NCBI GenBank assembly: GCA_963556255.1
Contig: OY744608.1
Span: 68,040,103 to 68,104,102, forward strand
Direction of reading: 5' to 3'
Length of the DNA: 64,000 bases
From: Allolobophora icterica
Taxonomy: Eukaryota > Annelida > Clitellata > Crassiclitellata > Lumbricidae
The position numbers were made by a program, and so were the translations under genes. Shown in pieces: positions 11,201-20,695 of the stretch (positions are counted from its first letter, which is position 1; each line of letters starts with the position of its first letter). The notes beneath the pieces are model-generated. The model was given only the letters and a program-made list of their open reading frames with translations. It was not told where the DNA came from and made no database searches.

Positions 11201-12060
11201 CTCTGTTTAATCAATCCGTCTGTCTGTTCGTCTTAGTATTTCTGTACGCTTACCTTTATCGATCTTGGTAACAAAGATATTGCGAGTATGGGGAGTAATA
11301 TTAAGAAACCTGAAATATAGGCCCTAAGACTAGTATTGATATCATGGAACTTAGAAATATCCGAAATAAATAAATAAAAATATGGATATATGACAATATA
11401 AGGGTCAAGAACTCTAGATCATGGAGATATAAGGAATCAGATTGTGGAGATAATTATGAACACTTCAGTGTTTTAGTTTTCGGGGGTCTTGGGGTTCAAC
11501 CCCTCTAGCTATTCGTCTAACTAACAGCTAAAGAACTGGAAAGATAGGCTAGGCCCCTATTGGAGATCAGAACTTCAAATATTTCGAATTATTTTTGTAA
11601 ACTATGTGTTAGAGTTCTGTAAATATTTTTTTTATTTTTTGCTTATAATCTGTTTAGGTTTGTGATTTTACTTCACGAGTCGTCAGTTTTGCCTGTGCTC
11701 AAAATCAGCTTAAGGAAGTTTACTCTTGCTCCCAGTTCAGCTGTTTTTATTGGAGCTTTGTTGTTTCAGGCTGCTTCCAACGTATAATGTGTCTTCGAGT
11801 TTCAGGTTTGGAGCTACCTCCCTTTTTTCATACTCATCTCTTAAAAATCCGGTGGTCAAACAGTTTTTCATTATCATTCTATCAGCAATTGGTTTGAAAG
11901 ATACACAAGTCTGTAGGTTTCTATTTATGTTGCTTGTTATGGAATATAGTGCGTGGTCACATGATCTATTGGACATCTTGGACAGTCACTCCCTCAATTT
12001 GTTGCAATAGGCCCTATTTATAAATCGTAATCGTAATCTCTAAACTTCTAAAGCGTCAGC
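10542..12060. other. No gene recognised; (CT)n at 11115-11197
   Basis: A pyrimidine-rich (CTGT)/(CT) microsatellite occupies about 10970-11225. The rest is AT-rich, with short frames lacking recognisable domains. Confidence 0.5.
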
Positions 12061-12204
12061 CATAGGCGTAGACTCTGGGGGTAGCCGGGGCACGTCCCCC
12101 CAATAATTGAGATGGACAGTCCATCATTAACTGTACACCCAATGCAACAAGTGTAGAATAAATAACCAAATACCCCCAATATTTTGGACAAGTTTACGCC
12201 AGTG
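12061..12204. mobile_element. hAT-like MITE, 144 bp
   Basis: The ends CATAGGCGTAGACT and AGTTTACGCCAGTG are imperfect inverted repeats. The flanks GCGTCAGC (12053-12060) and GCGCCAGC (12205-12212) form an 8-bp duplication with one mismatch. Related to 15127-15330. Confidence 0.8.
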
Positions 12205-12398
12205 GCGCCAGCCTATTCACAAGCGCTGCGTCAAATCAGAGGGGACTTTTCAAAGAGTAGTCCAGAAGAAGTCCAAGCCTGTAAATAGAACACTGACGTT
12301 TAGCAATTTCTTCTCTAGCTCTGTTCAACTTTCGACCCCCAGCTCTTGTTGACCTCTAGAAGACGGTCATTAGTGCTATGGCGGTTGTAGCTTTAGAA

Positions 12399-13251
12399 CA
12401 GGCATGGGCAACTTCTTTTAACAGAGGGCCGCCCTAAGATTTTAAGGGCAGCTCAGGGGCCGCATGACAATCGCGGGTTAATTTTTGCAGATTCATTTGC
12501 CCAAGAAAATAAGACAATATTAATTTTATTAAAACTATAACTATTGCGATATAACCGTTACGGTTAAATTTATGTTAAACTAAATGAAGATAATTTTTAT
12601 GATGAAAAAATAACTATCCTAATTACCTAGGCCTACAGTCCTACACTATAATACAATATTATATGTTATAAGTTTCTTCAGTTTAAAAATACGTAAAACT
12701 GTTAGTGTACAATGCATCCATTTGCTTGGTGTGCTATATTTAATGATTATGTGAAATCTGACACTTCTTCTCACGACACAATTTATCCAGTATGGTTGCT
12801 TTAATGTTCGAAGTGGCAATTCAAATTTCATTGGAAAGACTAATTGTCATTTGATAGTCTGCATCTGCTTCTGCATTATGTTAGTTTCATCTTTGAGAAG
12901 AACTGTTAAAAAATATAGGTGCTTGGAAACAGTGCAACCATTTTCAGGGCATGAAATCTAAGTGAAGATGGCTTCCAAAGTTTCGAACCTACCCACTCTG
13001 TGGTATTGTTTCATGCAGAAAGTAATTACATTGATGAATGAGTAGTGAACTATTTGACTAGACTAGAGGCCGGATTTTTAATAAATTAAGAAACAGATGT
13101 TTTAATGTCGGCCTACGTACAGAGATCCAGACATTCACAGGGCCGGATAAAAGTGCCAGATACAATGCTAATATTAAAGACATGTCAAGGGCCGGTTGAA
13201 AAGTCCCCGGGGGCCGGATCCGGCCCGCGGGCCGTAGGTTGCCCACCCCTG
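12399..13251. mobile_element. Non-autonomous hAT element, 853 bp
   Basis: Ends CAGGCATGGGCAAC and GTTGCCCACCCCTG, with a perfect CTTTAGAA duplication at 12391-12398 and 13252-13259. The ends include the GGGCCGGATCCGGCCCGCGGG-type sequence common in hAT families of many animals (only part quoted). No intact transposase frame. The 61- and 62-codon minus frames inside are not recognisable. Confidence 0.9.
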
Positions 13252-13383
13252 CTTTAGAACATGAACGAGTATCACGATTATGTAATTGTAACTTTTAAAA
13301 TGGTAGAGATAAAAGCATTTAGATCACGCAGATAAAACTGATCGTTTTCAGATCCACCATAGACTCTCCCTTGCTTAGCGAAA

Positions 13384-13384
<1 letters not shown>

Positions 13385-13457
<73 letters not shown>
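13385..13457. repeat. (TA)n microsatellite
   Basis: Pure TA array. Confidence 0.95.
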
Positions 13458-13459
<2 letters not shown>

Positions 13460-13809
13460 ATAGTGAGTTCTAGTGACCAGATGGCGGCCTGAATTTGGTG
13501 CGCCATCAGTTGACCTCTTGCGTATTGGACGATTCCTTACACGTTGACTACATTCAGTTACTAATATTGGCGATCGTTATGGAGGTCTGTCAGAGGTATG
13601 AATATTTTAGTTAGATTGATTGACAGCATGTGACCAGCCCTTGTAACAGTCTCATCTGACTGCGTCAAATTTCGTGCAATACATGTAAACGCATTAAGCA
13701 CCGAACCCTCAGAGTTCGCGTGTGTTGCCCGTTCATCCAGCGATAGACAGACGAAGAGGACAGGGGTGTGCTACTATCTAATAACCAAGCACCAATCGAT
13801 GGCACTGAG

Positions 13810-14609
13810 TAGGGAATGTAATCCCGGGATCCCGAATCCCGGAACATTTTTCAATCCCGTAATCCCGGGATTGACAAACGTGGAATCCCGTATTTTCGGG
13901 ATTACAAAAAATTCGGATTTTTGGATTAAAATTACTTTATCCACTGTATAATTCTTCCTTGAGGCTTGGGCAACGGACGCTAATTACGGCAGATAAGCAG
14001 CAACGACGAGTACGAGCCCTAGTACAAACTAAAGACCTACTCTGGCTGCTTTAATATCAAGGTGCTGCAGGCTGCTGTGCACTCCTTCCGCAGCGGTGCT
14101 GCGCTGGTCACCTGTCGTTCTCAGACCTCATTCCCGGCCGTTGGATCGCTATCAACTATCAAGATCTTTCCACTCAGAAACACCCCACCCCAAGTTAATT
14201 ACCCTCCGAGGACCAAACAAGCGGGCCAGCCTGTTAGTGGCAAAACCTTGAATCATCAAGTATCAACCGAGCCCTACTGCTGTCAAGTGCCTCTGCCTAT
14301 GCTCTGAGTCATCAGTATTCGGAGATTGTACTGTATACATGTATTGACACTTCACGCTTTTTGCGATTATTTGATCGTAAATTACTCCTAACGAACGCTT
14401 AAACTTTTCGTTATTTTAAGGTTACATGTTTATAACACATCGCCACAACGTTCTTAAAACCAACCTCTTTAATACACAACCGCGTAACAGTATTAAATAT
14501 ACATTTATGCTCTAGGCGGGAAAATTTTTCATTGCATAAAGCCGGGATTGATTAATTTCTAATCCCATAATCCCGGGATTGACAGAATGCTCCGGGATTA
14601 CATTCCCTA
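13810..14609. mobile_element. Non-autonomous hAT-like element, 800 bp
   Basis: Terminal repeats TAGGGAATGTAATCCCGGGA and TCCGGGATTACATTCCCTA are near-perfect inverted copies. GCACTGAG is duplicated exactly at 13802-13809 and 14610-14617. Multiple internal copies of AATCCCGGGATTGACA-like motifs occur in both subterminal regions. No transposase was found. Confidence 0.9.
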
Positions 14610-14645
14610 GCACTGAGCAATTGTGAGTGAAGGACTTGCTCACGG

Positions 14646-14893
14646 CAGGCCCGGCTCAAGACATTTGGCGGCCTTAAGCAAACCGTCCGAAAAATTTTTG
14701 ACCTTTTTTTAGGAATTCGCCTCACAAATGAATGTCATGACCTTTTTTAGGAATTCACGGTTACACCTGCGCGATTTACTTCCATCTAGCGGATAATAAT
14801 TAAATAAGTTTGGGAAAAATGGAAAATTGGCGGCCCCTAAAGATTCGCGGCCCTATGCGGCTGCCTAGTTTGCCTAACGGACGAACCGGGCCT
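14646..14893. mobile_element. hAT-like MITE, ~248 bp
   Basis: Starts CAGGCCCGG and ends CCGGGCCT(G). The flanks GCTCACGG and GCTCAAGG are an 8-bp duplication with one mismatch. Interior GGCGGCC.. runs near both ends resemble a widespread hAT end type. Confidence 0.85.
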
Positions 14894-15126
14894 GCTCAAG
14901 GTAACCGTCTCAGGGCATGAGCACCGAACCCGTACTCTCCGCGTTACAAACGATCGCTCTAGCCAATCGGGCACCATGCCCACGATGAAAGGGGTAGGCC
15001 TACAGTTACAATACAATACAATACACGTATCAAGTACCTTTACAGATCATCAAACACCAATCCTCAAAACAAACTAAACCCAACAACCAATGAATTTTCG
15101 TTTATTTCGTTAAGAAGTCACGCCCC

Positions 15127-15330
15127 CATAGGCGTAGACTCTGGGGGGGGGAGCCGGGGCACGTGCCCCACCCACCCCACCCCAAAATTGAGATGTACTG
15201 TACACCCAATGCAACAAGTGTAGAATGAATAACCAAATGCCCCCAATATTCTGGGCAAGTTTACGCCAGTGGTAGAATGAATAGCCAAATACCCCCCCAC
15301 CCCAATGTTTTGGACAAGTCTACGCCAGAG
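15127..15330. mobile_element. hAT-like MITE with internal duplication
   Basis: CATAGGCGTAGACT start and AGTCTACGCCAGAG end match the element at 12061. The right half is duplicated ('TAGAATGAATARCCAAAT' twice), so a partial tandem copy of the right end exists. The flanking duplication is poor. Confidence 0.7.
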
Positions 15331-15429
15331 GCGCCCCAGTCGGATTTCCCCTAAGAAAATGTCCCATGACATGACCAAACTCGAGTTGTGCAACCATTCC
15401 CAACAAACCCAAATAAAAGTGGGTTAACT

Positions 15430-15720
15430 CTGTAAGAATTCTACATGAAACTGTAATCGCCATTCTAGGTACAATAATTATGTGCACTACTGGTCTGAAT
15501 GCGGAAATACAATATAATACCGAAAGTTCGTGGTTATTATAGAAAAATTATATTTCTTAATAAAGGTGTTTAATCCAGGTTTTTCCGTTGACGTCGACCT
15601 CAAATCATAATTCCACAAATATAGGGAATTAGTTAATCTAACACTGCAGTCCAATCTGTATTTACTATAGTACTACGATGCTTCTTTTTAAAGGTGTTTT
15701 ATTCAAGCTTGCCTCTTACG
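15430..15720. repeat. Degenerate dispersed repeat, copy D fragment
   Basis: Shares 'TTATTATAGAAAAATTATA..AATAAAGGTGTTTAATCCAGG'-type landmarks with copies A and B. Confidence 0.5.
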
Positions 15721-15837
15721 TAATGTAAATTTATGCAAATCTCCGAAATTTCTCAACGCCACACAAAATTCACGTCAGAGTGTTTAATAAGTTTTTAATA
15801 AAATACAAAAACAGGACAAGATGAGTTGGTTCAACGT

Positions 15838-15843
15838 TTTATT
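15838..15843 (-). promoter_or_regulatory. Candidate poly(A) signal AATAAA for the ATP synthase f gene
   Basis: TTTATT on plus reads AATAAA on minus, about 210 bases past the predicted stop codon. Confidence 0.45.
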
Positions 15844-16050
15844 TCCAATCCATTCTGCAATGCTTTTGCCCACACACGCCCGAAAAACATCCACTTCAGA
15901 ACGGATCAATAAGACGCATCAAATAAAACATGTCCCAAATTCTTTTCTCACAGACGGAAAAAGTATTCTATTGGTTCCCCGCTGGTCCGTATTGATGGTA
16001 CTACACTAAGGCTCAACTTTCAATGCAGCAACTGTGCGATTTGAAATCCC

Positions 16051-18923
16051 CTACCAGTGGTACTTGACGTGGCGATGGTACTCTGAAAAAAAACAACCAG
16101 TGGGTAATTAACTTCTGTCGCAAAAGGCATCAACTGATGACGTACTAAAATCAGCTCAATTACATTATCACAGAATAGATCATAGCAAGTGTTTCTAGAA
16201 AAGGTGCTATTTAAATCTGTTAATTAGCAACGTCTTCTCATTAGATTTTTTGAGTGGTACTATATAAATAATAATAATAATAATCGGGTGTATTGACAAG
16301 CTCGCTGACAAACCACATAATTATGACAGTACAATTATCAAGACCTCATAGAACACACATCTTGGCAACCTGTTAGTGCCCACTCATTTTACAGCTGCCC
16401 CTAGGGAGTGGAAGGCCGAGTCGGCATATAGGGAGCTTACGGATATCGAACCGCGTCTTTCAAGATCTTATGTTCTTCTAGTAAGAGCATTACCATTCAT
16501 CTGTCCCCCTCCCATTGTTTACTTTCACAATTATAATTACTGACATCAAAAACCGTTCAAGTCAGCATAGCATGCACTTAGGATAAGTTTTCCCAGTAAG
16601 CAACACCACATTATTTTGTAATAACCAAAATTACAATTAATTAGTTCCCAAGTAAGCAGTTTTTGTGCCAGGCTTCTAGTTCAGTCTCTAAAACTTCCAG
16701 CGAGTTTTAAGAGACATTCTTCCTAACGGAAGAAAACGAAGTACTTTGTAGAAAAGAAAGAGAAATGTGTAACAAATGTATAATGCAGAGGGTACGGATT
16801 TGAGCATGTTTAATAATAAAAATAGAGTATGTTTGTAGACATAATTATATTTATGAATGTATGCATGTCATCATCATCATCAGTTCCTGACGCCAGCCAT
16901 TTGTTGGCGATGGCAACGAATAAGGTCTCAAGTTCATTGCCCCTTTAGTGTCAGTTCAAGTGATGTTATGTCCTCATATATATTATCTATCCAGCATAGT
17001 CTCAGTCTACCTTTTATTTCTGTTTCTTTCAAATCGTGTATGTAGCGCACTATATGGATATCGGTCAACTGGAATTCTCTCTACATGTCCAAACCGTCAG
17101 AACCTGGTTGAACGACTTTGTTGCTTGGATACTTAATGATTGTCTTATGTCATCACTTCTTATTTTCTTAATGTATCTAACATTTATGAAGCATAGTTTA
17201 GGAAACTCTTCAAAGCGCTATGAACATGGCAGTCTACAGGATTTCAACAGATGCATTTTAACACAGCTAGAAAAGTCATATGTTTTCAACATACTCAGAT
17301 GTGGGTACTGGTTGATGTAGTAGAAAAACGACATTGCCAAGCACGCCTGCACCAGAGGAGCAATGCCCGGCTTCCTCACCTGAAGCCAGGTAAGGTTCCA
17401 CTTCCAGAAAGCTGCAACCGCAAACACAAAGTAAATATTAACGTTATCAAAACAGAATCCGCATATAATCGTCGACAGTTTTTCGATCAGTCTAATCAAT
17501 TTTGACAGACAAGCAGACAGACAGAAAGACAGACTGGCTGACTGACAGAAAGACAGATTGGCTGACTGACAGATAGGCATACACGCAGGCAAGTAGGCAG
17601 ACAAAACGAAAGAGTGTTGTTATATTATTAAAATTCTCTGAAAACGTAGCTGACAGTGTTGTTATATTATTAAAATTCTCTGACAGTGTTGTTATATTAT
17701 TAAAATTCTCTGAAAACGTAGCTGACAGTGTTGTTATATTATTAAAATTCTCTGACTGTGTTGTTATATTATTGAAATTCTCTGAGAATGTAGCTTTTTT
17801 AAAAACACAGACATATACAGACAGAGACAGACAGACAGGTTGGAGAGAAAAGGAGGCAAACAGAGATGGAAGCAAACACTTTCAAGACAGGAAGAGACAG
17901 ATCTAATAAGCCTGGAGAAAAGATAAAGGCCACAACTGCGGTTACCTCTGCCCATGCCTCTTCCGATTGCCATCGGGTGATAGTTGCGCCGGCCCAGCCA
18001 CTTGAACACCTCGCCAAGCTTCACTTGGGTGAAAGAAGTGTCAGCTGCACAGAACAATCAAATAAAGCTCTCCACATAACCATTTTGCTAAATTTTCTAC
18101 CATATTTCATCCATTTCAAAACATGCACCCCACTGGAGTGTCAGCTGCACAGAACATTCAAATAAAGTTTATCCTTGTAAGCTTTTTGCAATAACATTTT
18201 ACATCTGATAATTGAGTTGTGGCATTTTGAACAGGTACAAAAGTGGTACAAAAAAGCTGATCGTGACCTCGTTAGTAACATTCTTAAAAACCCTAGTCAC
18301 CTCCTCCATGACCTTCTACCTCCCGGGTAAAGACCGGGTATGATTTGCGCCCACGTTCTCATAATCTGGTTCTCCCTAGGTTTGACTCCCTTACCCGACG
18401 AGGTTTCCTGGGTAGGATGCTGCACAGACTTTAGGCTCTGTTGCTATTATTTCATTTTTGATCTAATGTTCTTATTAATGCTCTATTTTCTTTCCTCTTT
18501 CTGTAATATTGTATGCAAAGCGCTGTGCGTTTGCTAGCGTTCATTAAAGAATATACTTACTTACTTATCTTAGTGCATTCACTTCAAACGATGCACTCCA
18601 GTTATGTCTTCCAACCGTTAAGTCGATAAAAACTCTACGCCTACTAAAAATAAAAACTTAGCAAAATACCATAAATCAAAACAGTATGTTGTTATATTAT
18701 TAAAATTCTCTGACAATGTAGCTTTTTGCAAAACATTAATTGTGACATTTGAACGCGATTTGTCAACGCCCTGACCTTGCCATGCTCTGACGTCTTCAAT
18801 TATCGCCCTGATACAGGCAGCTCAACTGAAATACTTACGTTTGCCATAGAAGCGCGAAGGGTCGTATGGACCGTGGACTTTTGGGTTGAACTCTGGAGGA
18901 TATTCACCGATGCCCAAAACCAT
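16051..18923 (-). CDS. ATP5MF: Mitochondrial ATP synthase subunit f, four exons
   Basis: Subunit f sits in the membrane (Fo) part of mitochondrial ATP synthase, with one inner-membrane helix near the dimer interface. Coding exons, minus strand: 18923-18839, 18044-17946, 17411-17295, 16082-16051. All introns are GT-AG in phase 1, and the joined frame gives 110 aa. Visible features are an N-terminal GEYPPEFNPKVHGPYDPSRF block, VKLGEVFKWLGRRN, the WRW-type motif as FWKWN (residues about 63-67), a hydrophobic helix at about 75-97 (ACLAMSFFYYIN), and a basic end, KYHRHVKYHW. These match the animal subunit f family (PF10206) in order and length. The start is the ATG at 18921-18923, the only in-frame Met before the conserved block. 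The last exon codes only 10 residues, so automated callers may miss it. The introns hold LINE and SINE-like remnants. Identification is confident, the exact UTRs are not. Confidence 0.9.
16265..16500 (-). mobile_element. SINE-like dispersed repeat D, copy 1
   Basis: The minus strand matches plus-strand 48420-48720 over more than 200 bp, for example 'GAAGAACATAAGATCTTGAAAG' in part and 'GTAAAATGAG'. The tail is (ATT)n. A GGTTCGATA.CC motif could be a B-box relic. It lies in the last ATP5MF intron. Confidence 0.6.
16866..17140 (-). pseudogene. LINE reverse-transcriptase C-terminal remnant
   Basis: The minus strand retains a diverged LINE tail (family motif GRPRLRWIDNI, clearer in the related copy at 44585-44860), with a (GAT)n tail at the low-coordinate end. 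It lies inside the ATP5MF intron. Confidence 0.6.
17512..17600. repeat. (GACA)/(GACTG)-rich tandem repeat
   Basis: GACAGACAGAAAGACAG units with GGCTGACTGACAG. Low complexity, intronic. Confidence 0.75.
17612..17790 (+). repeat. Minisatellite, ~35-50 bp unit
   Basis: Five copies of 'TGTTGTTATATTATTAAAA' followed by TTCTCTGA, alternating with and without an AAACGTAGCTGACAG extension. One further copy lies alone at 18686-18728. Confidence 0.85.
18240..18572 (+). pseudogene. LINE reverse-transcriptase C-terminal remnant
   Basis: Plus-strand translation gives a LINE tail (NPSHLLHDLLPPG, then FDSLTRRGFLGRML) followed by stops and an (ACTT)n tail. It lies in ATP5MF intron 1, antisense to the gene. 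Confidence 0.65.
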
Positions 18924-19220
18924 TTTGAATATTTGTCGCCTTTTTGTATCCTATCGCTCCTCCTGGACGTAACCTTCTCCGTCCACCGTGTACGAAAACA
19001 ATTTCAAGAGCGATCGATAGGTGTCCCTATATGCGCGTGGTAAGTAAGTGAGTAGGCGAGCGAGTGATATTCGTGGTTATTTTTTTGTTTGAATGCAAGG
19101 TTTGGGCACAAATTGCAATGGAGCGCAGTCAGTAAGCTGGTAGCGTGGGTCAGATAGTCGATGCATTTCTAGCTAGATTTTATCTCAAACAGGAGCCGAT
19201 TGGGGATAATAACATCTAAC

Positions 19221-19544
19221 CTAATAAGGAGAAATAGATCTTATCTGTTCGAAGTAAAATCTACGCTGGCCCGCATTCGTAATCGTAATCGTAAATTTAT
19301 ATAGCGCTATTTCAAGAGAAACTCCTCGGCTGCGTTCCCGACCTGACACCAAACCACGATCGAAAAGAATAGTTTTCAAACGCTTGCGGAAAAGGGGCAA
19401 ATGTGAAAGAGAGACCAAGAACAAAGATCTTAGAGTCGACTCTAAGATCTTTGCCAAGAAGTTCGAGCCATAGGCAACCAGGTCGCCTTGTGTGGGAGAA
19501 CGAAGTAATCTACGGCCTTGTGCCACTGATAGCAACTGGTGCAC
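19221..19544 (-). pseudogene. LINE 3'-end fragment carrying a palindromic insert
   Basis: A minus-strand 107-codon frame with LINE C-terminal features (FRKRLKTILFDRGL) and a 3' 'TATATAGCGC' terminus near 19300. The frame stays open through the 32-bp palindrome at 19422-19453 plus its 7-bp duplication (39 bases, a multiple of three). Confidence 0.65.
19422..19453. mobile_element. 32-bp perfect palindromic insertion, 7-bp TSD
   Basis: CAAAGATCTTAGAGTC is followed directly by its exact reverse complement. CCAAGAA occurs immediately before (19415-19421) and after (19454-19460). The same 16-bp arm is found in the insertion at 19859. Duplicated flanks and a shared terminus indicate a mobile unit, not chance. 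Confidence 0.75.
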
Positions 19545-19639
19545 AGTTATGAGCCCGATGTGGCTGTACCGGTATAAACTTTAGTTGAATTTTCAAAACT
19601 TAGCTTGTAATTAACTTGGCTGTTCAAGATCGATTACAT

Positions 19640-20085
19640 TGTACTTGCCTGGATTGCTATCTGGCATAGACCTTGTCCATGTTGCACCGAGAACCCGGAA
19701 AAACCACAGCAACATGAACACCGACTACTGTATAGGGCTTCGGGGACCTGGTATGATTAACACCCGGATAATTATACCTCACCTAAGGGTACCAGGTTTC
19801 TACTACGACTGTTCCCGATTCCCGAATCAGCTTCCTCCTTCATTCCGGGCTGTAGTACCAAAGATCTTAGAGTCGTAGGCTAGACTACGACTCTAAGATC
19901 TTTGGTAGTACTATCTGTTGGTCCTGCCACAGCTTTTCGTTGTCTTAAAACTTGCCTTTATTCCCGAGGACTTTCGCACTGGGAGCGCCTCTGATTGGTG
20001 GTTACTTGGTAGAGGCACTTTATAAGATTTGAAATACAATACAATTTTCGAAACACATAAATAAAGGCTACTTACTTACTTTCCA
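19640..20085 (+). pseudogene. LINE 3'-end fragment carrying a palindromic insert
   Basis: The plus-strand remnant ends with a LPPSFRAV-type LINE motif, then a GGGAGCGCCTCTGA / AGAGGCAC hairpin and an ATACA-rich tail. The palindrome at 19859-19904 interrupts it. Confidence 0.6.
19859..19904. mobile_element. 46-bp palindromic insertion, 7-bp TSD
   Basis: The 20-bp arms CAAAGATCTTAGAGTCGTAG and their exact complement surround a 6-base centre. GTAGTAC is duplicated at 19852-19858 and 19905-19911. The first 16 bases of each arm equal those of the insertion at 19422. Confidence 0.75.
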
Positions 20086-20643
20086 ACTCTCACAACTCGG
20101 GGCATGGACAACACAACACAGAAACAGACATCGTTTTGCTGTTGTGCAATGATTAATTTTTTTTCTAATAATTTACGACTGGAAGCCACAAAAAATCATG
20201 ACTTAGCCTCCTAGAAATATCTACAGCTTGAACTGACGGTCCGGTAGTTTAAAGCCGGTTGCCGAAGTTCCTTAATACTTTCAAACCGTTTCGACTTACA
20301 TGTCTCGTGCGGTCACAGTTTACTGCTAAACGAACTTTCACAAATACGACGTATTTTTTAAACTACTATCAGCGAAAAATTAAGCCGACTACAGTATCAT
20401 CGCAGCTTGAGGACTAATGTTGATAAATATGCTTGGTCTTCAATTTGGTCTGGGATCAGTTGTCACAGACGTGGAAGCATTTGGTAAACGATCTACATAG
20501 CACCGTGTGCCCAGCTGGTCTTGCAGTTCAGTTTTAACGTCACAGAGCAAAATCCATTTAAACTGAGATAGTTCAGAATCCTCTACTGACCCGAATCACA
20601 TCTCGTTTCTGACTGGCAGAAATAATGCAATGTACTTAGAAAA
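20086..20643. other. Intergenic, nothing recognised
   Basis: Between a LINE tail and the 3' end of ARID1. No coding or repeat feature seen. Confidence 0.5.
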
Positions 20644-20649
20644 TTTATT
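20644..20649 (-). promoter_or_regulatory. Candidate poly(A) signal for ARID1
   Basis: AATAAA on the minus strand, only about 47 bases after the stop at 20696. This would give an unusually short 3' UTR. Confidence 0.35.
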
Positions 20650-20695
20650 TTTCGTGCCTTCCAAGTACCTCTCGTAAGGGCTTTGAGAAACTGGT

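Larger units (their letters stand above)
13768..14980 (-). mobile_element. SINE-A (tRNA-Thr-like), split by two hAT insertions
   Basis: SINE-A pieces on the minus strand occupy 13768-13809, 14610-14645 and 14894-14980. Removing the inserts at 13810-14609 and 14646-14893 restores the order seen in intact copies such as 33727-33880: tail, 'GAGCAATTGTGAGTGAAGG', 'GACTTGCTCAAGG', then tRNA-like head with 'CGTTACAAACGATCGCTCTAG'. Confidence 0.85.
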
